Source: Neobacillus niacini
Lineage (GTDB): Bacteria > Bacillota > Bacilli > Bacillales > Cytobacillaceae
Reading direction: 5' to 3'
Length of the DNA: 64,000 nt
NCBI RefSeq assembly: GCF_000759675.1
Contig: NZ_BAWM01000152.1
Coordinates: 124,001 to 188,000, forward strand
The notes beneath the pieces are model-generated. The model had not been told where the DNA came from. It worked only from the letters and a program-made list of their open reading frames with translations, and did not search any database. Numbering within the stretch: the first letter of the stretch is position 1; each line of letters opens with the position of its first letter. A program made the translations under genes and the position numbers. Positions 25,597 to 34,433 of this stretch are shown piece after piece.

Positions 25597-25607
25597 TGGT
25601 CAGACCA
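25597..25607. promoter_or_regulatory. FadR-type operator of the malic enzyme operon
   Basis: TGGTCAGACCA, extended to a 13-bp palindrome GTGGTCAGACCAC (25596-25608). It is centred about +15 to +20 relative to the predicted start, a typical blocking position for a repressor. Confidence 0.7.
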
Positions 25608-25623
25608 CACCCATCTCATTACC

Positions 25624-25652
25624 ACTATAAACATATCTGGTAGAGTTGTAAA
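25624..25652 (-). promoter_or_regulatory. Sigma-A promoter of the malic enzyme operon
   Basis: Minus strand -35 TTTACA (25647-25652), 17-bp spacer, -10 TATAGT (25624-25629). Confidence 0.65.
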
Positions 25653-25655
25653 GAA

Positions 25656-28600
25656 TTATTCTTTCAAAACAACATTATCATTTCCTAAAAATTCACACAA
25701 TAAGTTCAATAGTTTACTGCTGGGATAAATCATGAATTCACTCCCCAGCCTAATGGTTTTTTTGCTGGTTTCATAATGTAATACAACTTTTGTTTTTCCA
25801 ACATTTTCCTTAAACAATTGTTTTAATTGATTTTGCGAATGCTCGTCTTGTTTTCCATCGACTATTTTTAAATATAAAATGGATTCCTGCTTAGTCTTTG
25901 TGCTTAGCCATGTTTCCATTTCAGATACTTGTTGGATGATAAATTGAAGCTTACCTTCTCGTTCTTCCACTTTCCCAACCATCACTGCAAATTTCCCATG
26001 GTCTAGTAAGTGGGAATATTTCTTGTACACGACTGGAAATGCGACTGCTTCCATTTCACCGCTGGAATCACTTACATTCAAAAAGGCCATTGAATCCCCT
26101 TTTTTTGTACGAATTTTCCGTAAAGAAGTAATATACACACCAGCAACTGCTCGTTTATGTTCCGCTGTTAATTCAAACAATACAAATGCTCCAGCTTGTT
26201 TAAGTCTTTTTTCATAGATGGAGACTGGGTGATCCGAAAGGTAGAATCCAAGAGCCTCTTTTTCAAAAGAAAGCTTATCCTCTAGTCTAATAGGATCAAC
26301 TAAGACGTATTTTGGCTTAAGTTGAAATTCATCAGGAAATAACTCAACTTGGCTTGATTCATCAACCTTAAATAATTGCGCATGCTCTAGCGCAACATCC
26401 AAACTTGCAAGCAAGACTGCACGGTCTTCGTTAAATTCATCGAAGCTTCCAGAATGTACGAGAACCTCGAGGGTTTTTCGATTGATTGCTTTTGAAGATA
26501 CCCTTGTGCAAAAATCGAATAAATCCTCAAACTTTTTACTTTTCCTTGCTTGAAAAATTTCTTTTAATGCTGCAGCACCAACACTCTTAATCGCTGCAAG
26601 ACTATAACGAATCCCTGTCTTCTCTACCTGAAAGGAAAATCCACTATAATTAATGGAAGGGGGCAGGATGTCAATATCCTTTTGTCTTGTTTCCAAGATA
26701 TATTGAGCTATTTTTGTTTCATTCCCAATCGCCGATGTTAACAAACCAGCCATGAAATAAAGGGGATAATTTGCTTTTAAAAAGGCAAGCTGGTAAGCAA
26801 TCATACTGTAGGCAACTGCATGGCTTCTATTAAAACCGTAATTCGCAAATCGTACAATTAAATCATAAATATCATTAGCCAGTGATACGTTATAACCTTT
26901 CTTTAAAGCACCTTGGACAAAATGGTTTCGCTCCTTGTCCAACACATCCTTTTGCTTTTTCCCTACCGCCCTCCGCAGTAAATCCGCTTCACCGAGAGAA
27001 AAACCAGCCATTGTTGAAGCAATTTGCATGATTTGTTCCTGGTATACAATGACTCCATATGTATTTTCCAGTATGGCTTTTAGATCTTCATGTGGGTATT
27101 CTACTGCCTGCCTTCCATGTTTCCGGTCAATAAAAAATGGGATATTCTCCATTGGTCCTGGACGATACAGGGCATTAACCGCAACAATATCTTCAAAGCG
27201 TGAAGGTTTCAAGCGGGATAATACCTTTCTCATCCCTTCAGATTCTAGCTGGAAAATACCGGTTGTCTCTCCCCTTGCTAACAGTTCGAATGTTTTTTCA
27301 TCATTTAAAGGTATGGTTTTAATATCTACTTTTCTTCCGGCTTTCTTTTGAATAGAAGATAATATCGATTCGATTAAGGATAAATTTCTTAAACCAAGAA
27401 AATCCATTTTCAGTAAACCTATTTCTTCAAGATGCTCCATAGAATACTGAGTTAAATATACGTGATTATGTCCCTGTTGTATCGGAATTAACTCAATGAG
27501 TTGTTTCTCACTAATAACCACTCCTGCAGCATGTGTGGAGATGTGACGAGGCAATCCCTCTAGCTTTAACGCTGTTTCATAGAGCTTTCTATTTATTGGG
27601 CTTTCATCAATAAAAGCTCTAAGAGGCTGCGATTCTTTATAGGCGTTTTCAAGGTTTATGCCTAAGCGTGCTGGAATACGTCTTGATAGCTGTTCTAATT
27701 CCTTCGTATTCAATCCAAAGGCTCTGCCAACATCTCTTAGCGCTGCTTTAGCGGCAAGTGTTCCAAATGTTACGATTTGCGCTACATGTAATTCTCCGTA
27801 CTTTTTTGCAACGTATTCGATCACTTCATCCCTACGATGATCAGGAAAATCTATATCAATATCTGGCATGGATATCCTTTCTGGATTTAAGAAGCGCTCG
27901 AATAATAAATGATGTGCTAGTGGGTCGACATCGGTTATATACAAAACGTAGGCGACAAGTGAACCAGCTGCAGATCCCCTTCCGGGCCCAGTCAAAATAC
28001 CATGCTCACGGGCATATCTCATAAAATCCCAAACAATTAAAAAGTAGTTACTAAATTTCATGGAGTTAATGACCGATAATTCATAGGTCAATCGTTCAAA
28101 ATGCTCTTGAGCAGGTGAAGCAAAGCGCTCCTTTAACCCTTTTTTACAGAGCATTTCTAAGTAATTCTCTGCTGGCTGTCCGTTCTCTGTCGGGAATTCA
28201 GGTAAATAGGTTTTGTTCAATTCGATATTTACCAAGCACCTTTTAGCGATTCTAATACTGTTTTCTAACGCTTCGGGCAATTCAGAAAATACTTCAATCA
28301 TTTCTTTTGCTGTTTTTAAATAAAATTGATCGCTTTCTAGTCTTTCTCGGTGCTCATCTTGAAGTTTATCTCCATTTTTTATCGCTAATAGGCATTCATG
28401 AGCAAACATATCGTCTTGTTCTATGTAATGAACTCTATTTGTTGCCACCAATGGAATAGTAAGTTCTTCAGCAATCGTTTGAATCCTCTTTTGAACGATC
28501 GCTTCCTCCTCTAATTGATGGTTTTGGACAGCTAGGAAAAATGACTCATTGCCAAAGATCGACTGAAGTTTTTTAATTATTTCTATCGCTTCTTCTTGTT

Positions 28601-29018
28601 GATTGCTTAATAGATTTTGTTCAATCTCCCCTTCTATTCCTGGAGAAATGGCAATAAGTCCTTCTGCGTAATGTTTTAACCATTTAAAAGGGATACCGTT
28701 AGCCGCTTTTGTTTGGACAGCACTAGAAATTTTTAAAAGATTTTTAAATCCCTTTTCATTTTCAGCAAGTAAGACTAACGGGAATGCTTCTTCCTTCCTG
28801 TTTTCACTTTCTACATCAACGGTTAACCCCAAAATCGGTTGAATATTGTTTTTTAGACATAACTTATAAAATTCAATTGTTCCATACATAACATTTTTAT
28901 CGGTTAATGCTATCGCTTTAAATCCTTTTTTCTTTGCATTATTAATCAATTCATGAACCGAGGCTGTGCTTGTTAACAAGCTGTATGCGCTATAAACATG
29001 AAGGTGAATAAAAGACAT
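25656..29018 (-). CDS. dnaE: DNA polymerase III subunit alpha, DnaE type
   Basis: 1120 residues. N-terminal PHP domain (HLHVYSAYSLLTS; ALTDKNVMYGTIEFYK), palm with the catalytic PDIDIDF (about residue 380), helix-hairpin-helix region, and C-terminal OB fold (SLRKIRTKKGDSMAFLNVSDSSGEMEAVAF, about 960-1010). In Firmicutes DnaE extends RNA primers before PolC takes over. ATG 29018 (MSFIHLHVYSAY) has AAGGGGTGA upstream; an 18-codon longer reading is unlikely. Divergent from ytrH; upstream region carries a full-length repeat element. Confidence 0.96.
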   Translation of the reverse strand: MSFIHLHVYSAYSLLTSTASVHELINNAKKKGFKAIALTDKNVMYGTIEFYKLCLKNNIQPILGLTVDVESENRKEEAFPLVLLAENEKGFKNLLKISSAVQTKAANGIPFKWLKHYAEGLIAISPGIEGEIEQNLLSNQQEEAIEIIKKLQSIFGNESFFLAVQNHQLEEEAIVQKRIQTIAEELTIPLVATNRVHYIEQDDMFAHECLLAIKNGDKLQDEHRERLESDQFYLKTAKEMIEVFSELPEALENSIRIAKRCLVNIELNKTYLPEFPTENGQPAENYLEMLCKKGLKERFASPAQEHFERLTYELSVINSMKFSNYFLIVWDFMRYAREHGILTGPGRGSAAGSLVAYVLYITDVDPLAHHLLFERFLNPERISMPDIDIDFPDHRRDEVIEYVAKKYGELHVAQIVTFGTLAAKAALRDVGRAFGLNTKELEQLSRRIPARLGINLENAYKESQPLRAFIDESPINRKLYETALKLEGLPRHISTHAAGVVISEKQLIELIPIQQGHNHVYLTQYSMEHLEEIGLLKMDFLGLRNLSLIESILSSIQKKAGRKVDIKTIPLNDEKTFELLARGETTGIFQLESEGMRKVLSRLKPSRFEDIVAVNALYRPGPMENIPFFIDRKHGRQAVEYPHEDLKAILENTYGVIVYQEQIMQIASTMAGFSLGEADLLRRAVGKKQKDVLDKERNHFVQGALKKGYNVSLANDIYDLIVRFANYGFNRSHAVAYSMIAYQLAFLKANYPLYFMAGLLTSAIGNETKIAQYILETRQKDIDILPPSINYSGFSFQVEKTGIRYSLAAIKSVGAAALKEIFQARKSKKFEDLFDFCTRVSSKAINRKTLEVLVHSGSFDEFNEDRAVLLASLDVALEHAQLFKVDESSQVELFPDEFQLKPKYVLVDPIRLEDKLSFEKEALGFYLSDHPVSIYEKRLKQAGAFVLFELTAEHKRAVAGVYITSLRKIRTKKGDSMAFLNVSDSSGEMEAVAFPVVYKKYSHLLDHGKFAVMVGKVEEREGKLQFIIQQVSEMETWLSTKTKQESILYLKIVDGKQDEHSQNQLKQLFKENVGKTKVVLHYETSKKTIRLGSEFMIYPSSKLLNLLCEFLGNDNVVLKE

Positions 29019-29106
29019 CTTGTCACCCCTTCCTATCAGGTTTCCTATTTTTATTATAGAGCCAAAAAGCAAAAAAGGAAAATATGTTCTTATTTTTTTA
29101 AAATCA

Positions 29107-29341
29107 TTGTCTCTATTAACCTGGCTGTTGATTTCTGCTCCAGGCGCTTCGCTTTCCGCGGGTACTAACCGCCTCTTCGGCGCTTAAGCGCCTGCGGGGT
29201 CTCCCCTGCCCCGTCCTCCCGCAGGACATTGAATAAGCTTCATTGAATTATCACCGCACGAAGAAAATGCGATAGCATTTTCGAGAATCTCGCGCCTTCC
29301 GCACAAATCAACATAGTTACAAAATACTTTTAACAGGGCCA
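29107..29341. repeat. MITE-like repeat, long copy (copy 2)
   Basis: About 235 bp in the dnaE-ytrH divergent gap, of clearly higher G+C than its surroundings. Starts with the core TGTTGATTTC...CTCCAGGCGCTTCGC and ends with AATCAACATAG...TTTTAACAGGGCCA. Inner palindromes include GCGCTTAAGCGC. It shares TGTTGATTTC and CTCCAGGCGCTTCGC with the copy at 58714-58796. No ORF. I interpret it as a non-autonomous mobile repeat, from sequence similarity only. Confidence 0.65.
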
Positions 29342-29417
29342 TTATAAATCAACATAATCAAGAATATTTGTCCATATAAATGATACATAGGATATTTGAG
29401 TGAGGGCGGTTGAAGGT

Positions 29418-29753
29418 ATGAAAGAAATTGGTTTTTTTCCTACGTTTATAGAAAGTTATTTTATTGCATTAGGAGTTATTCTTGGCGGTTCTTTGATTGG
29501 AGGAATCGCAGCCTTTCTGACGGGACAACCACCGCTGACAGCTGTTTACAGGCTGTCTACAGATCTAAGAATCTGGGCAATTGTTGCTGCAATTGGCGGG
29601 ACATTTGATGCCGTCTATACCTTTGAGAGAGGGTTATTTAATGCCGAAACCCGGGACATTTTTAAGCAGCTCCTCATCATCCTTTCTGCCTTAGGCGGCG
29701 CTCAAACCGGTGCACTGATTATTAATTGGTTAACTCAGGAGTATATATCGTGA
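29418..29753 (+). CDS. ytrH: Sporulation membrane protein YtrH
   Basis: 111 residues with three hydrophobic segments (IALGVILGGSLIGGIAAFLTG, IWAIVAAIGGTFDAVYTF, LIILSALGGAQTGALIINWL). Matches B. subtilis YtrH, a sigma-E-controlled protein needed for efficient sporulation. ATG 29418 is chosen by comparison with the family; GTG 29400 is possible because the ribosome site is weakly placed. Stop overlaps the GTG start of ytrI, so the two are translationally coupled. Confidence 0.9.
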   Translation: MKEIGFFPTFIESYFIALGVILGGSLIGGIAAFLTGQPPLTAVYRLSTDLRIWAIVAAIGGTFDAVYTFERGLFNAETRDIFKQLLIILSALGGAQTGALIINWLTQEYIS

Positions 29754-30253
29754 GAATTCCCCCCTATTATCGAAGACCTTCCTGGCAGCGTTTTTTTGCA
29801 GGGATGGCTATTGGCGGCGCAATCAGTTGGTGTATTTTTATTTATATTTTTGGTGTGTGGCAGGAGAAGCATACTGCATTAATTGATAAACAAAGTGAAG
29901 AAATCGTTGACTTAAGGGAAGAAAAGAAGATATGGCAGGAAGAATATAAAGAGATTAATAAACGAACGATTGAGCAGCTAACCATTCAAAAAATCAATGT
30001 AAAGATAACAAATTGGGAAAAATACAAGCTAGACTTACTAAGTGTTTCAGAAATTGAAGATTCCGTAAAAGATGATATAAGTATGATGATTGCTAAGGAC
30101 ATTGATACCGTCTATAAAAGCAAAGAATTAATCAAGAAAATCATTCAAAATAAACCCGTTAAAATAAATGACAAAAGGTATAAACTGCAGGTAAAGGAAT
30201 TGGTCATCTTCACCACCCTCTCCATTCAACTTGAAATAGAATTCGAGAATTAA
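29750..30253 (+). CDS. ytrI: Sporulation membrane protein YtrI
   Basis: 167 residues: short basic N-terminus (MRIPPYYRRPSWQRF), one membrane helix (FFAGMAIGGAISWCIFIYIFG), then a soluble, coiled-coil-prone domain. GTG 29750 is supported by CAGGAGT 7 nt upstream and by the GTGA overlap with the ytrH stop. B. subtilis YtrI is co-expressed with YtrH in the mother cell and contributes to sporulation; mechanism unknown. Confidence 0.9.
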   Translation: MRIPPYYRRPSWQRFFAGMAIGGAISWCIFIYIFGVWQEKHTALIDKQSEEIVDLREEKKIWQEEYKEINKRTIEQLTIQKINVKITNWEKYKLDLLSVSEIEDSVKDDISMMIAKDIDTVYKSKELIKKIIQNKPVKINDKRYKLQVKELVIFTTLSIQLEIEFEN

Positions 30254-30254
30254 A

Positions 30255-30287
30255 AAGAATCGGCCTGCGCTTATGAGGCCGATTCTT
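30255..30287. terminator. Bidirectional terminator between ytrI and nrnA
   Basis: Perfect 12-bp stem AAGAATCGGCCT (30255-30266) with AGGCCGATTCTT (30276-30287), A-tract before and T-tract after. Confidence 0.92.
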
Positions 30288-30290
30288 TCA

Positions 30291-31244
30291 TTATTGTTGA
30301 TAGTTGTCACATACATCGCTAAGCTCTTTTATTACATGCTCTACCTCATCCCATGAATGGATAGATGCACCTGAGGCTAGTGGATGTCCCCCGCCTTTAA
30401 ACTTTCTAGCAACCCCATTAATAACCGGACCCTTTGAACGTAGTCGTACCCTAATCTGGTCTTCCTCTTCTATGAAAAAAACCCACGCTTTGATACCTTT
30501 TACATCACCTAAAGTTCCTACAAGTAAGGAAGCCTCTGATGGCTCTGCACCATATTCATTCAATAGCTTCTTCGTTAGCATAACAGAAGCCACACCATTA
30601 TTTTGCATTTCAAAATTTTGAAGAACGTAGCCATTCAATTTAATAATATTGGAATCAAGCTCGTACATTTTATTAAAGAGCTCGGTACGGGAAAAATTAT
30701 AATGAATTAGTTCCCCTGCATATAAAAAGGTTTTGTCAGTAGTACTTGGAAACAGGAATCTCCCTGTATCTCCAACAATACCAGCAAATAAAAGCCTTGC
30801 AGCCGCATCATTTAATTTTAATCCTCGGTCCTTACCAAATAAATAGAATTCGTAAATCATCTCACTGCAAGAACTTGCGGTTGTATCCACCCACAGTAAA
30901 TCCCCGTATGGATCCTCATTTGGATGATGGTCTATTTTTATTAGTTTATCGCCTAATGAATATCTTCTATCACAGATCCGTTCCTCATTAGCGGTATCAC
31001 AAACTATAACTAAAGCACCTTTATACACTTCATCTTCAATGGAATCAAGACGGCGCATAAAATGGAGCGACCTTTCTTCTTTTCCAACAGCAAACACTTT
31101 TTTATCTGGAAAAGATGCTTTTAGTATTTCAACTAATCCGCATTGTGAACCATATGCATCCGGGTCTGGACGGACATGGCGATGGACGATTATTGTTTCA
31201 TATTGTTCGATCATATCTAAAATTTTTTCATTCAATGTGATCAC
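30291..31244 (-). CDS. nrnA: Bifunctional oligoribonuclease / pAp phosphatase NrnA
   Basis: 317-residue DHH/DHHA1 phosphoesterase. Metal-binding motifs are HVRPDPDAYGSQ near residue 22, VCDTANEERI, the DHH motif KIDHHPNEDPYGD and VGDTGRF; the C-terminal DHHA1 motif is GGGHPLASGAS. B. subtilis NrnA (YtqI) degrades nanoRNAs and pAp. Located as in B. subtilis, between ytrI and ytpI, and transcribed divergently from ytpI. Confidence 0.95.
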   Translation of the reverse strand: MITLNEKILDMIEQYETIIVHRHVRPDPDAYGSQCGLVEILKASFPDKKVFAVGKEERSLHFMRRLDSIEDEVYKGALVIVCDTANEERICDRRYSLGDKLIKIDHHPNEDPYGDLLWVDTTASSCSEMIYEFYLFGKDRGLKLNDAAARLLFAGIVGDTGRFLFPSTTDKTFLYAGELIHYNFSRTELFNKMYELDSNIIKLNGYVLQNFEMQNNGVASVMLTKKLLNEYGAEPSEASLLVGTLGDVKGIKAWVFFIEEEDQIRVRLRSKGPVINGVARKFKGGGHPLASGASIHSWDEVEHVIKELSDVCDNYQQ

Positions 31245-31330
31245 CTCTCAATTGATTTGAAGCAAAGGTAGTATTTTGTTAAAATAATATGTACAATTAA
31301 CAAGAGAATTTTAGACTTGGGGGAAATTTA

Positions 31331-31627
31331 ATGTCTGTTCTAGTGTTTTTTATTGTCATTCTATTTGCTTTCTATTTATTCTATAAAACCAAATACTTTA
31401 GAAGCAGCCGGCCAGTAGAAAAGAAATGGCTTGGTGCAAAATCGAATATATCACTTGGTTTATTTGTCACTTTATTTGGTATTAATCATTTATTCTTTAT
31501 TTCACAAACGACTGTTACACTGATTGTATCCGTAATCTTTATTGTGTATGGCGGTGTATTTACTTGGGTTGGATTCAAAAAGTATAAACATTATCTCCCA
31601 TTTGCCGCAGAAGAAGCAGAGAAATAG
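31331..31627 (+). CDS. ytpI: YtpI family membrane protein
   Basis: 98 residues with three hydrophobic segments (VLVFFIVILFAFYLFY, LGLFVTLFGINHLFFI, VTLIVSVIFIVYGGVFTWVG) and a charged C-terminus. Matches YtpI of Bacillus in size, topology and position. Function unknown. Its 3' untranslated region contains a 148-bp interspersed repeat before the terminator. Confidence 0.85.
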   Translation: MSVLVFFIVILFAFYLFYKTKYFRSSRPVEKKWLGAKSNISLGLFVTLFGINHLFFISQTTVTLIVSVIFIVYGGVFTWVGFKKYKHYLPFAAEEAEK

Positions 31628-31774
31628 AAAAGCGGAAGCGCCTTGCCCAGGGAAAAATGCAGTTCAATTTTTCCTAGGGGCGACAGGCATAAGACGAGCC
31701 GGCAGGAAGGTTGTTCTTTAACCTTCTTGACGGATTGGCTTATGACCCGAGCCCCTAGGCGCTGTAGCTAGACA
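31627..31774. repeat. Interspersed AAAAGCGGAAGCG repeat, long copy
   Basis: 148-bp G+C-rich element. It begins GAAAAGCGGAAGCGCC and ends GGCGCTGTAGCTAGACA, with inverted segments inside (CCTAGGGGCGACAGGCATAAG against GGCTTATGACCCGAGCCCCTAGG, and AAGGTTG-CAACCTT-like pairing). A shorter inverted copy is at 47070-47133. It resembles a palindromic repeat I have seen between Bacillus genes; it lies between the ytpI stop and its terminator. Confidence 0.7.
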
Positions 31775-31797
31775 AGTTACAATGTTAAATAAATGAT

Positions 31798-31824
31798 AGC
31801 CGCTTATCTTGAAGCGGCTTTTTC
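31798..31824 (+). terminator. Terminator of ytpI
   Basis: AGCCGCTT/AAGCGGCT stem followed by TTTTTCCTTGTTTT on the plus strand, 170 nt beyond the ytpI stop because the repeat intervenes. Confidence 0.85.
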
Positions 31825-31830
31825 CTTGTT

Positions 31831-33150
31831 TTAATTCCGATCGATAAGCTGACACATCATCATTGCTTTACCTACTAGAATTCCATCGCTAAAGACCTCG
31901 ACATCGACCTTTCCGAATTTACGGCCCACTTCAAGGACTCTCGGGTAGATTTCTATAAGACTTTCCATCTGAACAGGTTTTAAAAAGTAAATGGTCATAT
32001 TCTCAACAACCAAATCTCCTTTTTTATAGCTTCGTAATATCCTGTTCGCAGCCTCTGAAACTATCGTGGTAAATACGCCATAAGAAATTGTACCGAGATG
32101 GTTTGTCATTTGCGGGGTTACCTCACAAGTATACACATCTTCCCCTTTTGCTCTTCCCCGCATTAAGACCATTTGATGGGTCACAATGTCATCAATTGTT
32201 TCTCCTACCTGTGGCTGACGTTGGTTCATTTGCAGTGCTTTTAATACATCCTGCCTGCTAATTATCCCTTCAAGATGGTTGGTGTCATCCACGACTGGAA
32301 GAACTTCTATGCCTTCCCAAACCATCATATGTGCTGTCGAGGCAACACTTGTTTTACCAGAAACAGTCATCGGCTGTTTAGTCATAATCTTTTCGATCGT
32401 GGTTTCAGTCTCCTGCCCCATGATATCTTTTGCTGTTACCATCCCTTGAATCTTCATGTTCTGATCCACCACAGGGTAACGGCTGTGGGTGGTTTCAAGA
32501 TTTAAAGTATGCCACTTAGAAACCTTATCAGAAGTCTTCAAAAAATAGGTCTCTGTAAGCGGGGTTAGGATATCCTCAACCAGAATAATTTCTTTTTTAA
32601 TTAACTGGTCATAGATGGCACGATTTATCATTGTAGCCACTGTAAAGGTATCATAACTGGTTGATATAATCGGCATTTCTAGACTATCTGCTAGTTTCTT
32701 GATATGGTCGTCAGTATCAAAGCCGCCGGTAATTAAAACAGCTGCTCCGGCCTTTAATGCAAGCTCCTGTGCCTGTGTACGATTCCCAACGATTAACAGG
32801 TTATCAGGACCTGTATATCGCATCATCGCCTCAAGTTTCATTGCACCGATAACAAATTTATTAAGTGTTTTATGCAAGCCAGTCTTCCCGCCTAAAACCT
32901 GACCCTCCACAATATTAACGACTTCTGCAAAGGTGAGCTTTTCAATATTCTCTTTTTTCTTCCGTTCAATCCTAATCGTGCCAACACGTTCGATTGTACT
33001 GACATAGCCTTTATTTTCAGCTTCCTTGATTGCTCTATAGGCTGTACCTTCACTAACAGTCATCGCCTTGGCGATTTGTCGTACGGATATTTTTTCCCCA
33101 ACAGGAAGTTCATCAATATATTGTAGAATTTGTTCATGTTTTGTAGCCAA
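31831..33150 (-). CDS. ytoI: YtoI: HTH, DRTGG, CBS pair and hot-dog domain regulator
   Basis: 439 residues. Order: winged-helix/GntR-like HTH (1-60, SVRQIAKAMTVSEGTAYRAIKEAENKGYV), DRTGG domain (about 75-180), two CBS motifs (about 190-310, SRYPVVDQNMKIQGMVTAKDI and GIEVLPVVDDTNHLEGIISRQDV), and a C-terminal thioesterase-like hot-dog domain (about 325-439). CBS domains usually bind adenosyl nucleotides; the target genes are unknown. TTG 33150 gives MATKHEQIL as in B. subtilis, with GGGTGA 5 nt upstream; GTG 33159 is an alternative. Confidence 0.9.
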   Translation of the reverse strand: MATKHEQILQYIDELPVGEKISVRQIAKAMTVSEGTAYRAIKEAENKGYVSTIERVGTIRIERKKKENIEKLTFAEVVNIVEGQVLGGKTGLHKTLNKFVIGAMKLEAMMRYTGPDNLLIVGNRTQAQELALKAGAAVLITGGFDTDDHIKKLADSLEMPIISTSYDTFTVATMINRAIYDQLIKKEIILVEDILTPLTETYFLKTSDKVSKWHTLNLETTHSRYPVVDQNMKIQGMVTAKDIMGQETETTIEKIMTKQPMTVSGKTSVASTAHMMVWEGIEVLPVVDDTNHLEGIISRQDVLKALQMNQRQPQVGETIDDIVTHQMVLMRGRAKGEDVYTCEVTPQMTNHLGTISYGVFTTIVSEAANRILRSYKKGDLVVENMTIYFLKPVQMESLIEIYPRVLEVGRKFGKVDVEVFSDGILVGKAMMMCQLIDRN

Positions 33151-33273
33151 GACCTTCACCCATTTCTATAGCCCTTTAAGTATAAATTATCGATATATTA
33201 TTTATACCATTATTTTGAATAATAAACCAACACAAAGGGAGCCGTTAATACTGGCCCCCTTTGTGCATGGTTA

Positions 33274-33510
33274 TTAATAATATGAACGTGATTTTTTGTT
33301 AATTCGGAGTTGATGACGTTTTTTTACTGCTTTTTTTGGACTATATAACATGGCTGTAAGATTTCCTGCAATAACAATTATTGCAAACGCTAGCCAGGTT
33401 AGGGCAAAAGTCCCTTCCAGACCTTCTGCAAATACCGATAGTCTTGGTACAGCAAAATAAAGCATAAAACCACAAAGCAACAGGCAGAGTAAATACCGGT
33501 TTTTTTTCAA
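33274..33510 (-). CDS. Small membrane protein, unknown
   Basis: 78 residues with two hydrophobic helices (YLLCLLLCGFMLYFAVPRL and ALTWLAFAIIVIAGNLTAML) and a very basic C-terminal tail (SPKKAVKKRHQLRINKKSRSYY), predicting both termini in the cytoplasm. TTG start with GAAGGGAG upstream. Lies between ytoI and ytkL. I do not recognise a family. Confidence 0.7.
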   Translation of the reverse strand: MKKNRYLLCLLLCGFMLYFAVPRLSVFAEGLEGTFALTWLAFAIIVIAGNLTAMLYSPKKAVKKRHQLRINKKSRSYY

Positions 33511-33575
33511 TTCCTTTGTCTCCCTTCAAAACGAACTGCTTGTTTCACTTTATGCATAGAAGGGATAAAAAAGTA

Positions 33576-34256
33576 TTATAATTCTATAAATTCTCCAGGC
33601 TCTAGGACTTTGCCATTTTTATTTTCAAGCATTTCAATAAATTGTTTAGGATCCTGCTTAATAGGTGGGAACGTATTGTAATGGATTGGAACTATTAATT
33701 TTGCCCCTAATAATTTTGCAGCATACGCTGCGTCCTCCGGTCCCATTGTAAAATTATCACCGATTGGCAAGAATGCTAAATCAATTGGATGTCTTTCTCC
33801 GATAAGCTTCATATCCGAAAATAAAGCCGTATCTCCGGCATGATAAATCGTTTTTCCCTCTGCCATAAATAGAATTCCAGCTGGCATGCCGCAATATATA
33901 ATTTCATTATTTTCCGTTGTATAACTGGAGCCATGAAAAGCTTGTGTTAATTTGACTTTTCCAAAATCAAATTGATGTGCGCCGCCAATATGCATCGCAT
34001 GAGTATTTACCCCTTGCCAGCCTAGGTATGTAGAAAGCTCATGATTGGCTATAACAAGCGCATTGTTTCTTTTAGCTAACTCAACCGTATCTCCGACGTG
34101 GTCATTGTGACCGTGAGTTAACATAATTACATCTGGGTTTACATCCTCCACTTTCAAGTCTGTTAATTGATTCCAAGTAATAAAAGGATCAATAATTATC
34201 TTTTTGCCATTGATTTGAATTTGAACAACCGAATGCCCGTGATAAGAAACTTTCAT
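33576..34256 (-). CDS. ytkL: UPF0173 metal-dependent hydrolase YtkL
   Basis: 226-residue metallo-beta-lactamase fold protein. Metal ligands are visible in MLTHGHNDHVGD (HxHxDH, about residues 51-56), HGSSYT, and YHAGDTALFSD; final His in IVPIHYNTF. No signal peptide. The family is annotated as a metal-dependent hydrolase (UlaG-like); substrate unknown. ATG with AGGAGATGGG-type site upstream. Position matches Bacillus gene order. Confidence 0.92.
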   Translation of the reverse strand: MKVSYHGHSVVQIQINGKKIIIDPFITWNQLTDLKVEDVNPDVIMLTHGHNDHVGDTVELAKRNNALVIANHELSTYLGWQGVNTHAMHIGGAHQFDFGKVKLTQAFHGSSYTTENNEIIYCGMPAGILFMAEGKTIYHAGDTALFSDMKLIGERHPIDLAFLPIGDNFTMGPEDAAYAAKLLGAKLIVPIHYNTFPPIKQDPKQFIEMLENKNGKVLEPGEFIEL

Positions 34257-34433
34257 CTACCCATCTCCTCTATAAATTTTTTATAGTATGTACTTCCATA
34301 TAAATTTCTAAATTCCTCCCTCATTTATATCCATAAATAGTTCTTTTTAGCACAACCTAAAAGCAGATTGTTTACACATGGCTGTAAAATTGATACGCTC
34401 AAGTAGGAATTTTTATTTAGGAGGTTGAAATAA

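Noticed and set aside
29107..29341. Coding or rRNA-like remnant in the G+C-rich stretch before dnaE
   Set aside because: No open frame; palindromic, and similar in core and ends to the copy at 58714.
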